Assembly: GCF_026410195.1 (NCBI RefSeq) | Contig: NZ_JAPMLM010000054.1 | Coordinates: 62,001 to 126,000, forward strand | Source: Xanthomarina sp. F2636L | Lineage (GTDB): Bacteria; Bacteroidota; Bacteroidia; Flavobacteriales; Flavobacteriaceae | Reading direction: 5' to 3' | DNA length: 64,000 nt | Part shown: piece after piece, positions 1 through 8,052 of the stretch | Layout of the letters: each line of letters begins with the position of its first letter | Numbering within the stretch: position 1 is the stretch's first letter | Program-made: the position numbers and the translations under genes | The notes under the pieces: generated by a model | The model's database searches: none | Seen by the model: the letters and a program-made list of their open reading frames with translations, nothing else | Told to the model about the DNA's origin: nothing

Positions 1-1
1 C

Positions 2-508
2 TTAAGTGTTACAGCAATGATTCGTGTTGGAAACCAAAAAGGGTTGAAGAATTTCTCGGAGTTGAGACGAATTGCATTTTCCATATTTTTATTAGGAACC
101 ATTTTTGCTGTGTTTTTTGCATTCATCTTTTTTATTTTTCACAAGCATCTCCCAAAAATATATGTCGATTTTAACGATTTAGAAAATTTAGTAGATAATA
201 CCGAAGTGGTTGCTATAGCTTCCAAACTATTAATTGCAGCAGCATTTTTCCAGATAAGTGATAGTATTCAGGTAGTCATGCTCGGTGCTTTAAGAGGTTT
301 GCAGGATGTTAAAATTCCAACCATTATCACCTTTATATCTTATTGGATGATTGGCTTTCCTATTAGTTTTTTCTTAGGAAAAGAAGAACTATATGGCAGT
401 TTTGGGATTTGGCTCGGACTTTTAGCTGGATTAACAACAGCAGCCATTTTATTGTATATCCGATTTAACTATCTTACGAAGAAATTAATTCTTAAGAGTG
501 CTGCCTAA
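2..508 (+). CDS. MATE family efflux transporter, C-terminal part
   Basis: The reading frame is open from the first bases of the window, so the true start lies outside it. The visible part begins with LSVTAMIRVGNQ, which resembles the conserved loop of NorM-type MATE transporters, and continues with four to five hydrophobic membrane segments, including a stretch ending QVVMLGALRGLQD that is typical of the second MATE half. MATE proteins export cationic drugs or metabolites using a sodium or proton gradient in the inner membrane. The first internal ATG at 17 is probably not the start because upstream codons keep matching the family. The stop codon is followed within 20 bases by a short inverted repeat that flanks the next gene. 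Confidence 0.8.
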   Translation, partial: LSVTAMIRVGNQKGLKNFSELRRIAFSIFLLGTIFAVFFAFIFFIFHKHLPKIYVDFNDLENLVDNTEVVAIASKLLIAAAFFQISDSIQVVMLGALRGLQDVKIPTIITFISYWMIGFPISFFLGKEELYGSFGIWLGLLAGLTTAAILLYIRFNYLTKKLILKSAA

Positions 509-509
509 A

Positions 510-560
510 GTAAAAAGTGCTTTAAGTGTGCTAAAGTACTTGGAGGGCTTTAAGGTTTCT
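510..560. repeat. left flank repeat of four-helix-bundle copy 1
   Basis: This spacer holds AAGTGTGCTAAAGT at 524-537 and related words (AAAGTGCTTTAAG). It is close to the reverse complement of the ACTTTAGACACTT units found on the other side of the next gene (975-1006). The two sides therefore form an inverted pair around the four-helix-bundle gene. Confidence 0.5.
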
Positions 561-585
561 GAATAGTGATGAAAACTGATTGGAT

Positions 586-938
586 ATGACAAATAAGGAA
601 TTTGCCCAGCAATTGGAAAAAAGAACGCTTAGGTTTGCCATGGATGTGTTGATGTTTTCTAGGAGTTTACCTAACAGTCCTGAAGCTTTAGTATTAAGAA
701 ACCAGCTATCCAAATCAGGAACTAGTATTGGAGCTAATTATCGTGTAGCAAATAGATCTAGAAGTCCAAAAGACTTTAAAAATAAATTAAAATATGTGTT
801 GGGGAAGCCAGTGAAACAGATTATTGCTTAGAAATTATTGAAACTCTCCATTGGAGTAAAAATGATAATTTTAAACCTTTAAAAGCTGAATCTAAAGAAC
901 TATTGGCTATTTTTACATCCGTAGCAAACAAACTATAA
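586..938 (+). pseudogene. four-helix-bundle protein (S23/IVP family), frameshifted copy 1
   Basis: The first part reads as a normal N-terminal half of the four-helix-bundle family TIGR02436 (23S rRNA intervening-sequence protein type), with FAMDVLMFSRSLPNSPEALVLRNQ-like helices and the family motif SKSGTSIGANYRVANRSRS. The frame breaks at the G-run 801-804 and stops at 831. Restoring one base gives EASETDYCLEIIETLHWSK and runs to a stop at 936-938, which is the normal family C-terminus. It is thus a one-base deletion, either a real mutation or a homopolymer read error. ATG 586 is preferred to the TTG at 580. The function of free-standing members is unknown. Two further, intact copies lie at 22366 and 28428, and all three are flanked by short repeats in opposite orientation. 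Confidence 0.75.
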
Positions 939-974
939 ATAATTATAAACATAAAACTCTAGACAGTCTAGTGC

Positions 975-1022
975 ACTTTAGACACTTAAAATTTTAGACA
1001 CTAATAACTTTTAAACATGGAC
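975..1022. repeat. 16-base tandem repeats (ACTTTAGACACTTAAA type)
   Basis: Units ACTTTAGACACTTAAA at 975-990 and ATTTTAGACACTAATA at 991-1006 follow each other in phase, and a third, degenerate unit from 1007 runs into the ATG of the next gene at 1017. The same 16-base family recurs at 1268-1315 before another gene. It forms the right-hand flank of four-helix-bundle copy 1. Confidence 0.7.
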
Positions 1023-1244
1023 TTCCCAAAATTCTTACTAGGTGATAACACCGACTTTCCAACAGCAATTTTTGTAATACATACAGAGTTTCCAAGATTT
1101 ATTATTAATTTAGAAAACGACGATGTAGAATGGCTCGAGGATTTCGATCAGCACGATCAAAAAGAACTTGAAACTGAAGCTGAAGGCCTAATCCAGCAAG
1201 CTACAGATTTCTATGATAGAGAAATTTCTCGCTATGAAGATTAA
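1017..1244 (+). CDS. small acidic hypothetical protein, 75 aa
   Basis: I do not recognise a named family. The protein starts MDFPKFLLGDNTDFPTAIFV and is strongly acidic, with many Asp and Glu residues after position 32 (ENDDVEWLEDFDQHDQKELETEAEG). It has no membrane segment or signal peptide, so it is probably cytosolic. Its AT-rich codon use fits the surroundings and the start is an ATG. It is bracketed on both sides by the same 16-base repeat units, which also end in TTAAACATG or a close relative just before the start codon of the following gene. Similar short acidic proteins are common in flavobacteria, but no role can be given. Confidence 0.6.
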   Translation: MDFPKFLLGDNTDFPTAIFVIHTEFPRFIINLENDDVEWLEDFDQHDQKELETEAEGLIQQATDFYDREISRYED

Positions 1245-1267
1245 TTTAAATAATTGAAACAACAAGC

Positions 1268-1315
1268 ACTTTAGGCACTCATAACTTTAGACACTTATAA
1301 CCGAGACACGTTAAA
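1268..1315. repeat. 16-base tandem repeats, second block
   Basis: ACTTTAGGCACTCATA (1268-1283), ACTTTAGACACTTATA (1284-1299) and the degenerate ACCGAGACACGTTAAA (1300-1315) are in phase and end one base before the ATG of the phosphatase gene at 1317. This is the same family as 975-1022. Confidence 0.7.
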
Positions 1316-1316
1316 C

Positions 1317-1889
1317 ATGATAGAGCAATTAGTACAATTAGACACGGAACTTTTTTTATACCTGAATAATTTAGGAAGCACCACTTGGGATGCTTTTTGG
1401 ATGTTTTACACCACAAAGTTTTATTGGATTCCGTTTTATGCTGTTTTATTGTATGTTATTTTTAGACAACATTCTCCTAGGATGTTTTTAATTATTTTAG
1501 TTACTGTGGCCCTTATGGTAACCTTTACAGACCAAATAACGAATTTGTTTAAAGATGGCTTCCAACGTTTAAGACCTTGTCATCAGGAAGGTGTCAAAGA
1601 TGTCATGAGAATTGTAAAGAAAGGCTGTGGTGGACAATATGGCTATTTTTCTGGTCATGCTTCAAACTCTATGGCTGTAGCAGTTTTTGTAGGTTTATTG
1701 TTAAGGCAAAAATACCAATATCTTATATTTGGTTTACTTTTTTGGTCTGCTGCAATGGGTTACAGTAGAATTTATATTGGAGTTCATTATCCCTTAGATG
1801 TATTGTGTGGGTTTATTTTTGGGGCACTTTCTGGGTTCATGTTTTATAAACTAAGTCAGTATTTAAAACATAAATTCAAACTACACTAG
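1317..1889 (+). CDS. PAP2-family membrane phosphatase
   Basis: This is a 190-residue integral membrane protein with about five to six helices. All three PAP2 motifs are visible: KDGFQRLRP (K-x6-RP), FSGH (the PSGH box with Phe-Ser) and SRIYIGVHYPLD (SR-x5-H-x3-D), giving the catalytic histidine pair. PAP2 enzymes remove phosphate from lipid phosphates. In Bacteroidota, relatives act on undecaprenyl pyrophosphate (UppP/PgpB type) or on lipid A, so a role in recycling the lipid carrier for cell-wall or surface glycans is likely but not proven. The ATG start is preceded by the 16-base repeats. The stop is one base from the stop of the convergent GT39 gene. Confidence 0.85.
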   Translation: MIEQLVQLDTELFLYLNNLGSTTWDAFWMFYTTKFYWIPFYAVLLYVIFRQHSPRMFLIILVTVALMVTFTDQITNLFKDGFQRLRPCHQEGVKDVMRIVKKGCGGQYGYFSGHASNSMAVAVFVGLLLRQKYQYLIFGLLFWSAAMGYSRIYIGVHYPLDVLCGFIFGALSGFMFYKLSQYLKHKFKLH

Positions 1890-1890
1890 C

Positions 1891-3528
1891 TTACTTTTTC
1901 TCGAAAATATAATACACATTTAATAACCTATCGTTATACTGTTTGGAGGCTTTAGAAACACGATTTAAGTTGTAAGTTGTAATCTTTTCAATTTGGAAAT
2001 TTTCTTCTAGCTTGTTGAGCGTTACCTTATCAATAGGGTCTTTGGTCAATAAACCAAATGTCTTTTCCTTAGGAAATGACTCTAAACCTTCATGCAATGA
2101 TATAAATGGAATTTTCCCTCCATAATACCACAACATTTCTGGAGAAATATAATTGGTTCCATACATCTTAATGCCTTCACTTTTTACTTCGTCCTTAAGA
2201 GTTGAAATAGGGTGGTATGTCTCACTAGTAAATCCTTCCGAAAGAGGTAAAGCGGTTACAATAATACTGGCAAAAAACAGCACGGTCAGTCTAAAAACCA
2301 TCGTCATATTTTTTCGTTTTAAATATAGAAGGATAAAAACACCAATGGTAACTAATACTATGGAAGCTAAGATATATGAAAACCAATGACTGGAAATGTT
2401 CTCCTGTAAAAACACGTATGCCAATACTGGAAAAGCAAGTCCAATACATGCAATGAATCCGAAATTAAAATATACAGGAATCGTTTCACGTGCATCAGTC
2501 ATGATTTTAAAACGTCTGATGAGGTAATCTATATAAAATCCAATATTGATTGCCAGAGGAATTAAGACAGGCATTAAATACCTCGATTTCTTTTCAGGAA
2601 TAACCGATAATAATACCACAGCAAAAAGCGTCCAAAGCAAGCTAAATCGATAGGCTTTTAAATGATTGACTCTAGATTTTAAATAGGGATATAATAAGCT
2701 TATAAACGCAGGAATGGTCCACAAGCCACTCTGGACAAAAAAGCTCCAGTAATAATAAAATGGCCTGATATTATAGCTGGACCAGTTAGAGGTTTCTTTT
2801 TCAGTAATAGCAGTAAAGGTTGCAGGATCTTGAAACCTGACATATACATACCACCAACCTCCAACCACAAGGGCTAAAATAAGAACGCTTAGATAGGAAA
2901 AGGCTTTGGCTTTTAGGTGTTTAAATTTATAAGTAAACCCGTAAGCCAATAAAAATGGAAGCATTAACGCATACATGGAGATAGGACCTTTACTTAAAAA
3001 CGACAAGCCAATAAAGCAGCCGGCTATTAAGGTGTGTTTCCAATACTTTTTATCTTTTTCAAACAATAGAAATAGCTGATAGATGGCAAAGCACATAAAG
3101 CCATGAGTAAAAATATCCCAGGGTGCTTCAATAGTAATTCCAATAATATAGAAAGATGTTATGGCTATTCCTGCATGTTGTAAACTTTGTGTTTTGTCTT
3201 TTACTAGCAACATGGAGATTTTAAATACAGATACAGCTAACAGCATGATAAACAAAATAGCTGGAAGACGTAAGCCAAAAACACTTTTTAAGCCAAAAAC
3301 CATTCCGGAAACAGCCGTGAGCCAAGTAGGTAAAGGGGGTTTTTCATAACGTGCTTCACCGTTCATGGTGGTTAATAACCAATTGCCATCCTGTACCATT
3401 TCCCGGGCAGTAATAAAATTCCTGGCTTCCATAATGGACACGTTTATCACATCTAGATTTGGTAACAACATGATAGCTGTAAACAAACAAATACTTAAAA
3501 CAGGCTGCTTTTTAATAATTTTTATCAT
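1891..3528 (-). CDS. GT39-family (ArnT-like) membrane glycosyltransferase
   Basis: The 545-residue protein has about twelve hydrophobic helices and the N-terminal layout of ArnT/PMT-type enzymes: an acidic residue in the first periplasmic loop (SIMEARNF, around E34) and the YEKPPLPTWL motif near residue 65. These enzymes take a sugar from a polyprenyl-phosphate donor and attach it to lipid A or another acceptor on the outer face of the inner membrane. It is the last gene of a three-gene operon with 4-base overlaps: GT2 donor synthase, LAB_N protein, GT39. That arrangement resembles the arnC/arnT logic of lipid A or protein modification. The acceptor and sugar cannot be read from the sequence. 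Confidence 0.8.
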   Translation of the reverse strand: MIKIIKKQPVLSICLFTAIMLLPNLDVINVSIMEARNFITAREMVQDGNWLLTTMNGEARYEKPPLPTWLTAVSGMVFGLKSVFGLRLPAILFIMLLAVSVFKISMLLVKDKTQSLQHAGIAITSFYIIGITIEAPWDIFTHGFMCFAIYQLFLLFEKDKKYWKHTLIAGCFIGLSFLSKGPISMYALMLPFLLAYGFTYKFKHLKAKAFSYLSVLILALVVGGWWYVYVRFQDPATFTAITEKETSNWSSYNIRPFYYYWSFFVQSGLWTIPAFISLLYPYLKSRVNHLKAYRFSLLWTLFAVVLLSVIPEKKSRYLMPVLIPLAINIGFYIDYLIRRFKIMTDARETIPVYFNFGFIACIGLAFPVLAYVFLQENISSHWFSYILASIVLVTIGVFILLYLKRKNMTMVFRLTVLFFASIIVTALPLSEGFTSETYHPISTLKDEVKSEGIKMYGTNYISPEMLWYYGGKIPFISLHEGLESFPKEKTFGLLTKDPIDKVTLNKLEENFQIEKITTYNLNRVSKASKQYNDRLLNVYYIFEKK

Positions 3529-4145
3529 GTTGATTTATATAATAAAACAAGATTTCTAACGTAAATAACGGTCCCTAAAATATGACCTACAAAAAGCACA
3601 GGGTCTTCTCTAAAAATGGCATAAGTTAATATCAAGACCGAGCCAACCAAGCTTAAAACCCAAAAGCCTAAAGGGAGAGTAGATTCTTTGCGTCTTTCAG
3701 AATACATCCACTGATACACAAATCTCAATGTAAATATAACTTGAGACACAATGCCTAAAACCAATAACCATAAAGGAATAGCTTCATTTTTAAACAATAA
3801 CTCCACATCTATGGCATTGTTATTATAATAAAATATCACAATTAAAACAGGCATTAAAAATAAAAACACTTGAACAAGTTTGGGTAAACGCTGCCATTGA
3901 TTTTGTAACTGTAAATTTCTAATATATATAAAATAGGTGAGAGCTTGCCCTAACATTATGGCAAAATCGTTTCTTAAATATCCATAGATAAACAATAAAA
4001 AAGAAGCTATTAAACTCAATGACCAAAACAAGGTTGGCGTAGTAACTTTTTTTTGTTTTTCAGAAGTTAGCCATTGAACAAGGAGTCTGGAAGAGAATAA
4101 AATTTGAGCTAAAAACCCAATACTATATATAAGCCAACTACTCAT
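3525..4145 (-). CDS. LAB_N (lipid-A-disaccharide synthase N-terminal domain) membrane protein, duplicated domain
   Basis: The protein is 206 residues and is made of two similar halves, each with three short helices. The first half contains FSSRLLVQWLTSEKQKK, FWSLSLIASF and IYIRNLQL. The second contains FTLRFVYQWMYSERRKE, FWVLSLVGSV and VIYVRNLVLL. This is the LAB_N domain, normally found as a small membrane protein or at the N-terminus of some LpxB proteins; its biochemical role is unclear. It overlaps the genes on both sides by 4 bases and therefore belongs with a polyprenyl-phosphate sugar synthase and a GT39 transferase. A flippase-like or accessory role for the lipid-linked sugar is an inference only. 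Confidence 0.8.
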   Translation of the reverse strand: MSSWLIYSIGFLAQILFSSRLLVQWLTSEKQKKVTTPTLFWSLSLIASFLLFIYGYLRNDFAIMLGQALTYFIYIRNLQLQNQWQRLPKLVQVFLFLMPVLIVIFYYNNNAIDVELLFKNEAIPLWLLVLGIVSQVIFTLRFVYQWMYSERRKESTLPLGFWVLSLVGSVLILTYAIFREDPVLFVGHILGTVIYVRNLVLLYKST

Positions 4146-4858
4146 GAGCTCTTTTTAGCGACTGAATAATTAATGTATTTTTTCTTCATCCATAAATAGG
4201 CAAAGCAATCCATTAATGGGCCAAATAACCTATTCCATAATCCAAATTTGGCTGTTCCAGCAATTCTTGGAAAATGTTGTACTGGTATTTGAATCACTTT
4301 TCCTTCCTGCAATAAAATCATAGCGGGTAAAAACCTGTGTAACCCTTTAAACATGGGAATGCGTTTGGCGTAATCTGTTTTAATAACTTTTAACGGACAG
4401 CCAGTATCATCCATGCCATCATGTGTAAAAGCACGACGAATCCCGTTGGCTATAGTAGACGACATGTTTTTTACAAAACTATCTTTTCTATTGGCTCGAA
4501 CGCCGGTCACCAAATCGTAGGCTCCAATATGCTCTAAAAGTAAATTAAAATCTTCGGGAGCCGTTTGTAAATCCGAATCAATATAACCAACCAATTCGGT
4601 GTCAGCATAATCAAATCCAGCTTTTATAGCGGCACTTAAACCTCTGTTTTCTTTAAAACTGATATAGGTAAAATCAGGCTGTCTGTTGCAAATAGCTTCA
4701 ATAAGTTCCTGACTTTTATCTTTAGACCCATCATTAACAAACAAAATCTTTGTTTTTCTGCTTGCTATTTTGGTGTAGTCCAGTAAGGCCTGCTCAACTC
4801 GAATTAAATTATCTTCTTCATTATATACCGGAACTATAATGCTAAATTGGTAACTCAT
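4142..4858 (-). CDS. GT2 polyprenyl-phosphate glycosyltransferase (DPM1/ArnC-like)
   Basis: The 238-residue GT-A protein opens with SFIIVPVYNEEDN-like residues, has FVNDGSKD around residue 43 and the donor-binding DSDLQ motif near residue 95. It has no C-terminal membrane anchor, as in DPM1-like synthases. These enzymes transfer a sugar from a nucleotide donor to undecaprenyl or dolichyl phosphate on the cytosolic side. It is the first gene of the operon that continues with the LAB_N and GT39 genes, so it probably makes the donor used by the GT39 transferase. A promoter-like TACATTTG lies about 20 bases upstream on this strand. Confidence 0.85.
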   Translation of the reverse strand: MSYQFSIIVPVYNEEDNLIRVEQALLDYTKIASRKTKILFVNDGSKDKSQELIEAICNRQPDFTYISFKENRGLSAAIKAGFDYADTELVGYIDSDLQTAPEDFNLLLEHIGAYDLVTGVRANRKDSFVKNMSSTIANGIRRAFTHDGMDDTGCPLKVIKTDYAKRIPMFKGLHRFLPAMILLQEGKVIQIPVQHFPRIAGTAKFGLWNRLFGPLMDCFAYLWMKKKYINYSVAKKSS

Positions 4859-4877
4859 AAATAGATTCTTAGTTCTA

Positions 4878-4885
4878 CAAATGTA
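4878..4885 (-). promoter_or_regulatory. promoter -7 box, TACATTTG, for the GT2-LAB_N-GT39 operon
   Basis: Read on the minus strand this is TACATTTG, a perfect match to the Bacteroidota -7 pattern TAnnTTTG, about 20 bases before the ATG at 4858. I could not find a convincing TTG -33 element at the usual spacing, so the call rests on one box. Confidence 0.45.
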
Positions 4886-5013
4886 TTCTTTTTTAAAGAA
4901 TTCTAATCTTACAGAAAAAAAATGTTTCTTTGTAATAGTTTAAATGCTTCCCAAGTTAAAGTCTAACTGCGATTTTAATTTTTTCTGAAGTACATTAAAA
5001 TAGTGAAACAAAT

Positions 5014-5955
5014 ATGAAAATTTTAGTAACTGGAGCTGTCGGATTTATAGGGTCTCATACAGCAGAGCGTTTACAAAGCTTAGGACATGAGGTTATAGGG
5101 ATAGATAATTTCTCTCCTTATTATAGCGAGTCTCTTAAAAAGTTAAATGAAAAAGCGCTTTTAGAGAAAGGTGTTACTGTGATTAAAAAAGATTTGCGGG
5201 ATCAGGATTTGGCCACTTCATTGCCTCAGGATATTGATTATATCTTTCATTTTGCTGCCCAACCTGGAATTTCTAAAACATCAACCTTCGAAGATTATTT
5301 TTATAATAATTTAATAGCGACTAAAAACCTGATAGATTATGCTTTGCAGTTACCAGATTTAAAGATGTTTGTGAATATTGGAACCTCTTCTATTTACGGC
5401 TTGGAAGCCACTTTCCCTGAAAGTATGGCACCAAAACCAGCGTCGCATTATGGTGTTACCAAATTAGCTGCCGAACAATTGGTGCTTCAAAAATCCAGAG
5501 AAAAGCTGATGAAAAGCTGCTCTTTAAGATTGTATTCTGTCATTGGGCCACGCGAAAGACCCGAGAAAATGTACACCAAATTGATTGCTTGTGCATTTAA
5601 CCATGAGGCCTTTCCTTTGTATCAAGGAAGTGCGACTCATTTACGAAGCTTTACCTATGTTGGAGATATTGTGGATGGGGTAGTAAGTGTTATTGGGAAA
5701 GAAGATGTCGTGGATGGTGAAATCATCAATCTAGGCACAGAAGTAGAGCATACCACTCAGGAGGGTATTGAAGCTGTTGAAACCATTATAGGGAAATCTA
5801 TAACCATTAAGCATGTGGACGCGAGAGCTGGAGACCAGCTACGTACCAAAGCCAATATTGATAAAGCGAGAAAGTTGCTCAATTACAATCCACAAACCAC
5901 TTTATTGGAAGGCGTTAAACAACAGGTGGCATGGTATCAAGCTCATTTTTTATAG
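5014..5955 (+). CDS. NAD-dependent epimerase/dehydratase (extended SDR)
   Basis: The protein has 313 residues. The Rossmann motif is MKILVTGAVGFIGSH (GxxGxxG, with Val in place of the usual Ala before Gly-Phe). HFAAQPGIS follows near residue 80, and the catalytic pair is in SHYGVTKLAAEQ (YxxxK) near residue 145. The overall pattern, including DNFSPYY and the late RAGDQ-type region, is closest to UDP-glucuronate 4-epimerase or UDP-glucose 4-epimerase relatives. It probably interconverts nucleotide sugars in the cytosol for surface glycans. The gene stands alone on the plus strand between two minus-strand operons, and its 3' end faces a heptamer repeat element. The exact substrate is not determined. 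Confidence 0.8.
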   Translation: MKILVTGAVGFIGSHTAERLQSLGHEVIGIDNFSPYYSESLKKLNEKALLEKGVTVIKKDLRDQDLATSLPQDIDYIFHFAAQPGISKTSTFEDYFYNNLIATKNLIDYALQLPDLKMFVNIGTSSIYGLEATFPESMAPKPASHYGVTKLAAEQLVLQKSREKLMKSCSLRLYSVIGPRERPEKMYTKLIACAFNHEAFPLYQGSATHLRSFTYVGDIVDGVVSVIGKEDVVDGEIINLGTEVEHTTQEGIEAVETIIGKSITIKHVDARAGDQLRTKANIDKARKLLNYNPQTTLLEGVKQQVAWYQAHFL

Positions 5956-5975
5956 TTGTTAAAAAAAATATATAA

Positions 5976-6102
5976 AAAAGGGTTTTTAAAAAGAAAGAAT
6001 ATATAATTTCACTCACGTCTCACGTCTCACGTCTCACGTCTCACGTCTCACGTCTCACGTCTCACGTCTCACGTCTCACAACTCACAACTCACAACTCAC
6101 AA
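5976..6102. repeat. heptamer array: CTCACGT x9 then CTCACAA x4, with core remnant
   Basis: From 6012 to 6074 there are nine perfect CTCACGT units, followed in the same phase by four CTCACAA units to 6102. The last units contain the stop codon (TCA on this strand, 6097-6099) and the final Leu codon of the MeaB gene. The AT-rich lead-in from 5976, with GGGTTTTTAAAAAG and TATAATTTCACTCAC, looks like a decayed version of the core seen at 15478 and 63007. Read in the MeaB direction each unit carries TGA. The block fills the gap between two convergent genes. Confidence 0.85.
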
Positions 6103-7215
6103 CCCCAACAAATAATCAGCTGCAGCAAAGGGCGTTGTTTTATTTTCTTCAATCAACTTAAGTTGCTCTTCTAAGGCGATTTTTATCTCTTTATTATTGA
6201 AAAAATGGGACTTTAGATGGTCTTCTATGGTTTGAATCAGCCAGAACTTATTTTGTTCTTGACGCTTTTTATCAAAATAAGTGTTTTTTGAAGTGATGCC
6301 CACATAGGTTTGTATCTGTTCCCAAATAGCTTCAATTCCTTCGTTATTCAAGGCACTGCACAGCATGACTTTTGGTTGCCATTCCGAAGTCTTTTTAGGA
6401 TATAAATGCAAGGCTCTGTTAAATTCTACCTTGGCTATTTTAGCCGATTTTAAATTATCACCATCGGCTTTATTAATAGCAATAAGATCTGCCATTTCAA
6501 TAATGCCTCGTTTTATACCTTGTAGCTCGTCGCCAGCTCCAGCCAATTTAAGTAATAGGAAAAAATCGACCATACTATGAACAGCAGTTTCACTTTGTCC
6601 CACGCCCACCGTTTCAATAATTATGGAATCAAACCCAGCAGCTTCACATAGAATAATAGATTCTCTGGTTTTTCTGGCAACTCCTCCAAGGGAATCTCCA
6701 GAAGCCGAAGGTCTGATAAAGGCATTTTTTTCTTTTACCAGGGCTTCCATTCGGGTTTTATCTCCAAGAATACTTCCCTTGGTTAAAGAACTACTTGGGT
6801 CCACAGCTAAGACAGCCACTTTCTTTCTTAAACTGGTTAAATGGGTTCCAAAAGCTTCTATAAAGGTGCTTTTCCCAACTCCAGGAACACCGGTTATTCC
6901 AATCCTTACCGATTTGTTGGCATGTGGTAAACAGCCTGTAATAATGGTATGGGCTTTGTCAAAATGTAAGGGGTTCTTACTTTCAATAATAGTAATAGCA
7001 CGACTTAAAGCGGTCATGTCGCCCTTTAAAATTCCAGCAATTAAGTCCTCGGCAGAAGGTTGTTTTTGTCGCCTAGACCTCATTTTTTCTATATAAGAGG
7101 TATTGATAGTTGGAGGTTGAATCACCCCATCTTTTTCTTCTAATGCCGATGTTTTTTCTTTAGCCACGACGTCCTGTTTATTCAAAGTTTTAGGTTCAAA
7201 ATCTGAGAGAACCAA
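6097..7215 (-). CDS. meaB: methylmalonyl-CoA mutase-associated GTPase MeaB
   Basis: The 372-residue G3E-type GTPase has the P-loop GVPGVGKST near residue 110, DPSSSLTKGSILGDKTRM, IIETVGVGQSE (Walker B region) and the guanine-specificity motif NKADG, with a family-typical C-terminus (FAAADYLLGL). MeaB protects and reloads the adenosylcobalamin enzyme methylmalonyl-CoA mutase in propionate metabolism. The TTG at 7215 is the longest start. The N-terminal EEKDGVIQPP-like region seems conserved in relatives, so the start is probably close; a GTG near 7167 preceded by AGGA is an alternative. A TATCTTTA promoter-like box lies just before the TTG. The PduO-type cobalamin adenosyltransferase at 12642 makes the cofactor this system uses. 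Confidence 0.85.
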   Translation of the reverse strand: MVLSDFEPKTLNKQDVVAKEKTSALEEKDGVIQPPTINTSYIEKMRSRRQKQPSAEDLIAGILKGDMTALSRAITIIESKNPLHFDKAHTIITGCLPHANKSVRIGITGVPGVGKSTFIEAFGTHLTSLRKKVAVLAVDPSSSLTKGSILGDKTRMEALVKEKNAFIRPSASGDSLGGVARKTRESIILCEAAGFDSIIIETVGVGQSETAVHSMVDFFLLLKLAGAGDELQGIKRGIIEMADLIAINKADGDNLKSAKIAKVEFNRALHLYPKKTSEWQPKVMLCSALNNEGIEAIWEQIQTYVGITSKNTYFDKKRQEQNKFWLIQTIEDHLKSHFFNNKEIKIALEEQLKLIEENKTTPFAAADYLLGL

Positions 7216-7280
7216 TAAAAGATAAAGATATCATTTATTGTTTTGATGAAAAAACAAATTGAAAGTCAAATTCCATATGG

Positions 7281-7360
7281 AACTTTAAATCTCAAACTTT
7301 GAATTTGAAACTTTGAATCTTAAATCGTCCACTACCCACTACCTACTACCCACTACCCAC
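7281..7360. repeat. heptamer array, AACTTTG/AATCTTA units passing into CACTACC units
   Basis: Eleven consecutive 7-base units keep one phase: AACTTTA, AATCTCA, AACTTTG, AATTTGA and relatives up to 7322, then AATCGTC, then CACTACC and TACTACC units to 7357. The array touches the stop codon (7361-7363) of the minus-strand DUF2911 gene. In that gene's direction the CACTACC units each carry TAG. Confidence 0.8.
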
Positions 7361-7915
7361 TTATTTCAAAGGCACCACCACCTTCGTGTCATCCCATGCC
7401 ATAGTTAAAGACAGGTTATCTGTAGAATTGTCAAAACCTATCGTAAACTGTTCTACAGTGGTATCTATTTTTTGAGCAGGAACCTCCACATCTATCACAT
7501 CAAACTCTGGCTCTCGTAAGGGTTTCATTTCCATATCGACACCCCAAGGATATTGTTTTTTGTTAAACATGACGTGCCAGGTTGAATCACTTGGAATGGT
7601 CCATAAGGTATATTTCCCGGCAGGAAGAGAATCAGTCCCAACCTTTAAAGCTTTATTGGTTTCAAAGGTAGTGGCTTCGTTGGCTCCCGTTCGCCAAACT
7701 TGATTGAATGGAACCAAGGCTCCAAAAACGTCACGATTGCGTTTGGAGGGTCTGTTATAGAATACTTTTAATTCAATATCGTCTACTTTAAAGCTGACAA
7801 TTTTTTTCGGACTTAAAGGTTTTTTCAATAAGCCATCGTTTAAAACAGAGTATGTGAAAACACCAATAGCAACAAGTACTAAAAGCCCAATGATCCATTT
7901 TAAAAATCTATTCAT
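7361..7915 (-). CDS. DUF2911 domain protein, membrane-anchored
   Basis: The chosen ATG at 7915 gives 184 residues. A TTG 12 codons upstream would add a non-hydrophobic stretch before MNRFLKWI and is unlikely. Residues 1-25 form one membrane helix (LKWIIGLLVLVAIGVFTYSVL). The rest is the DUF2911 domain, with RPSKRNRDVFGALVP, WRTGANEATTFE and GKYTLWTIPSDSTWHVMFN, a beta-rich domain common in Bacteroidota. It is probably anchored in the inner membrane with the domain in the periplasm. No function is established for the family. A TATCTTTA box lies upstream on the same strand, and the stop abuts a heptamer array. Confidence 0.85.
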   Translation of the reverse strand: MNRFLKWIIGLLVLVAIGVFTYSVLNDGLLKKPLSPKKIVSFKVDDIELKVFYNRPSKRNRDVFGALVPFNQVWRTGANEATTFETNKALKVGTDSLPAGKYTLWTIPSDSTWHVMFNKKQYPWGVDMEMKPLREPEFDVIDVEVPAQKIDTTVEQFTIGFDNSTDNLSLTMAWDDTKVVVPLK

Positions 7916-8052
7916 AACTACTTGTTTTTTTGAGGGATAAAGATACTTCAAAACTTATATTAAGTAAAATTGAAACGCTCATTTCTTTTGAAATATTTTA
8001 TCCCATTATAATTTATATGAATTTAGTTGAAGATGATCAATTTCATAATTTT

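Noticed and set aside
6012-6102. Attachment site or phage integration point
   Set aside because: No integrase, tRNA or second att-like copy with prophage content is present.
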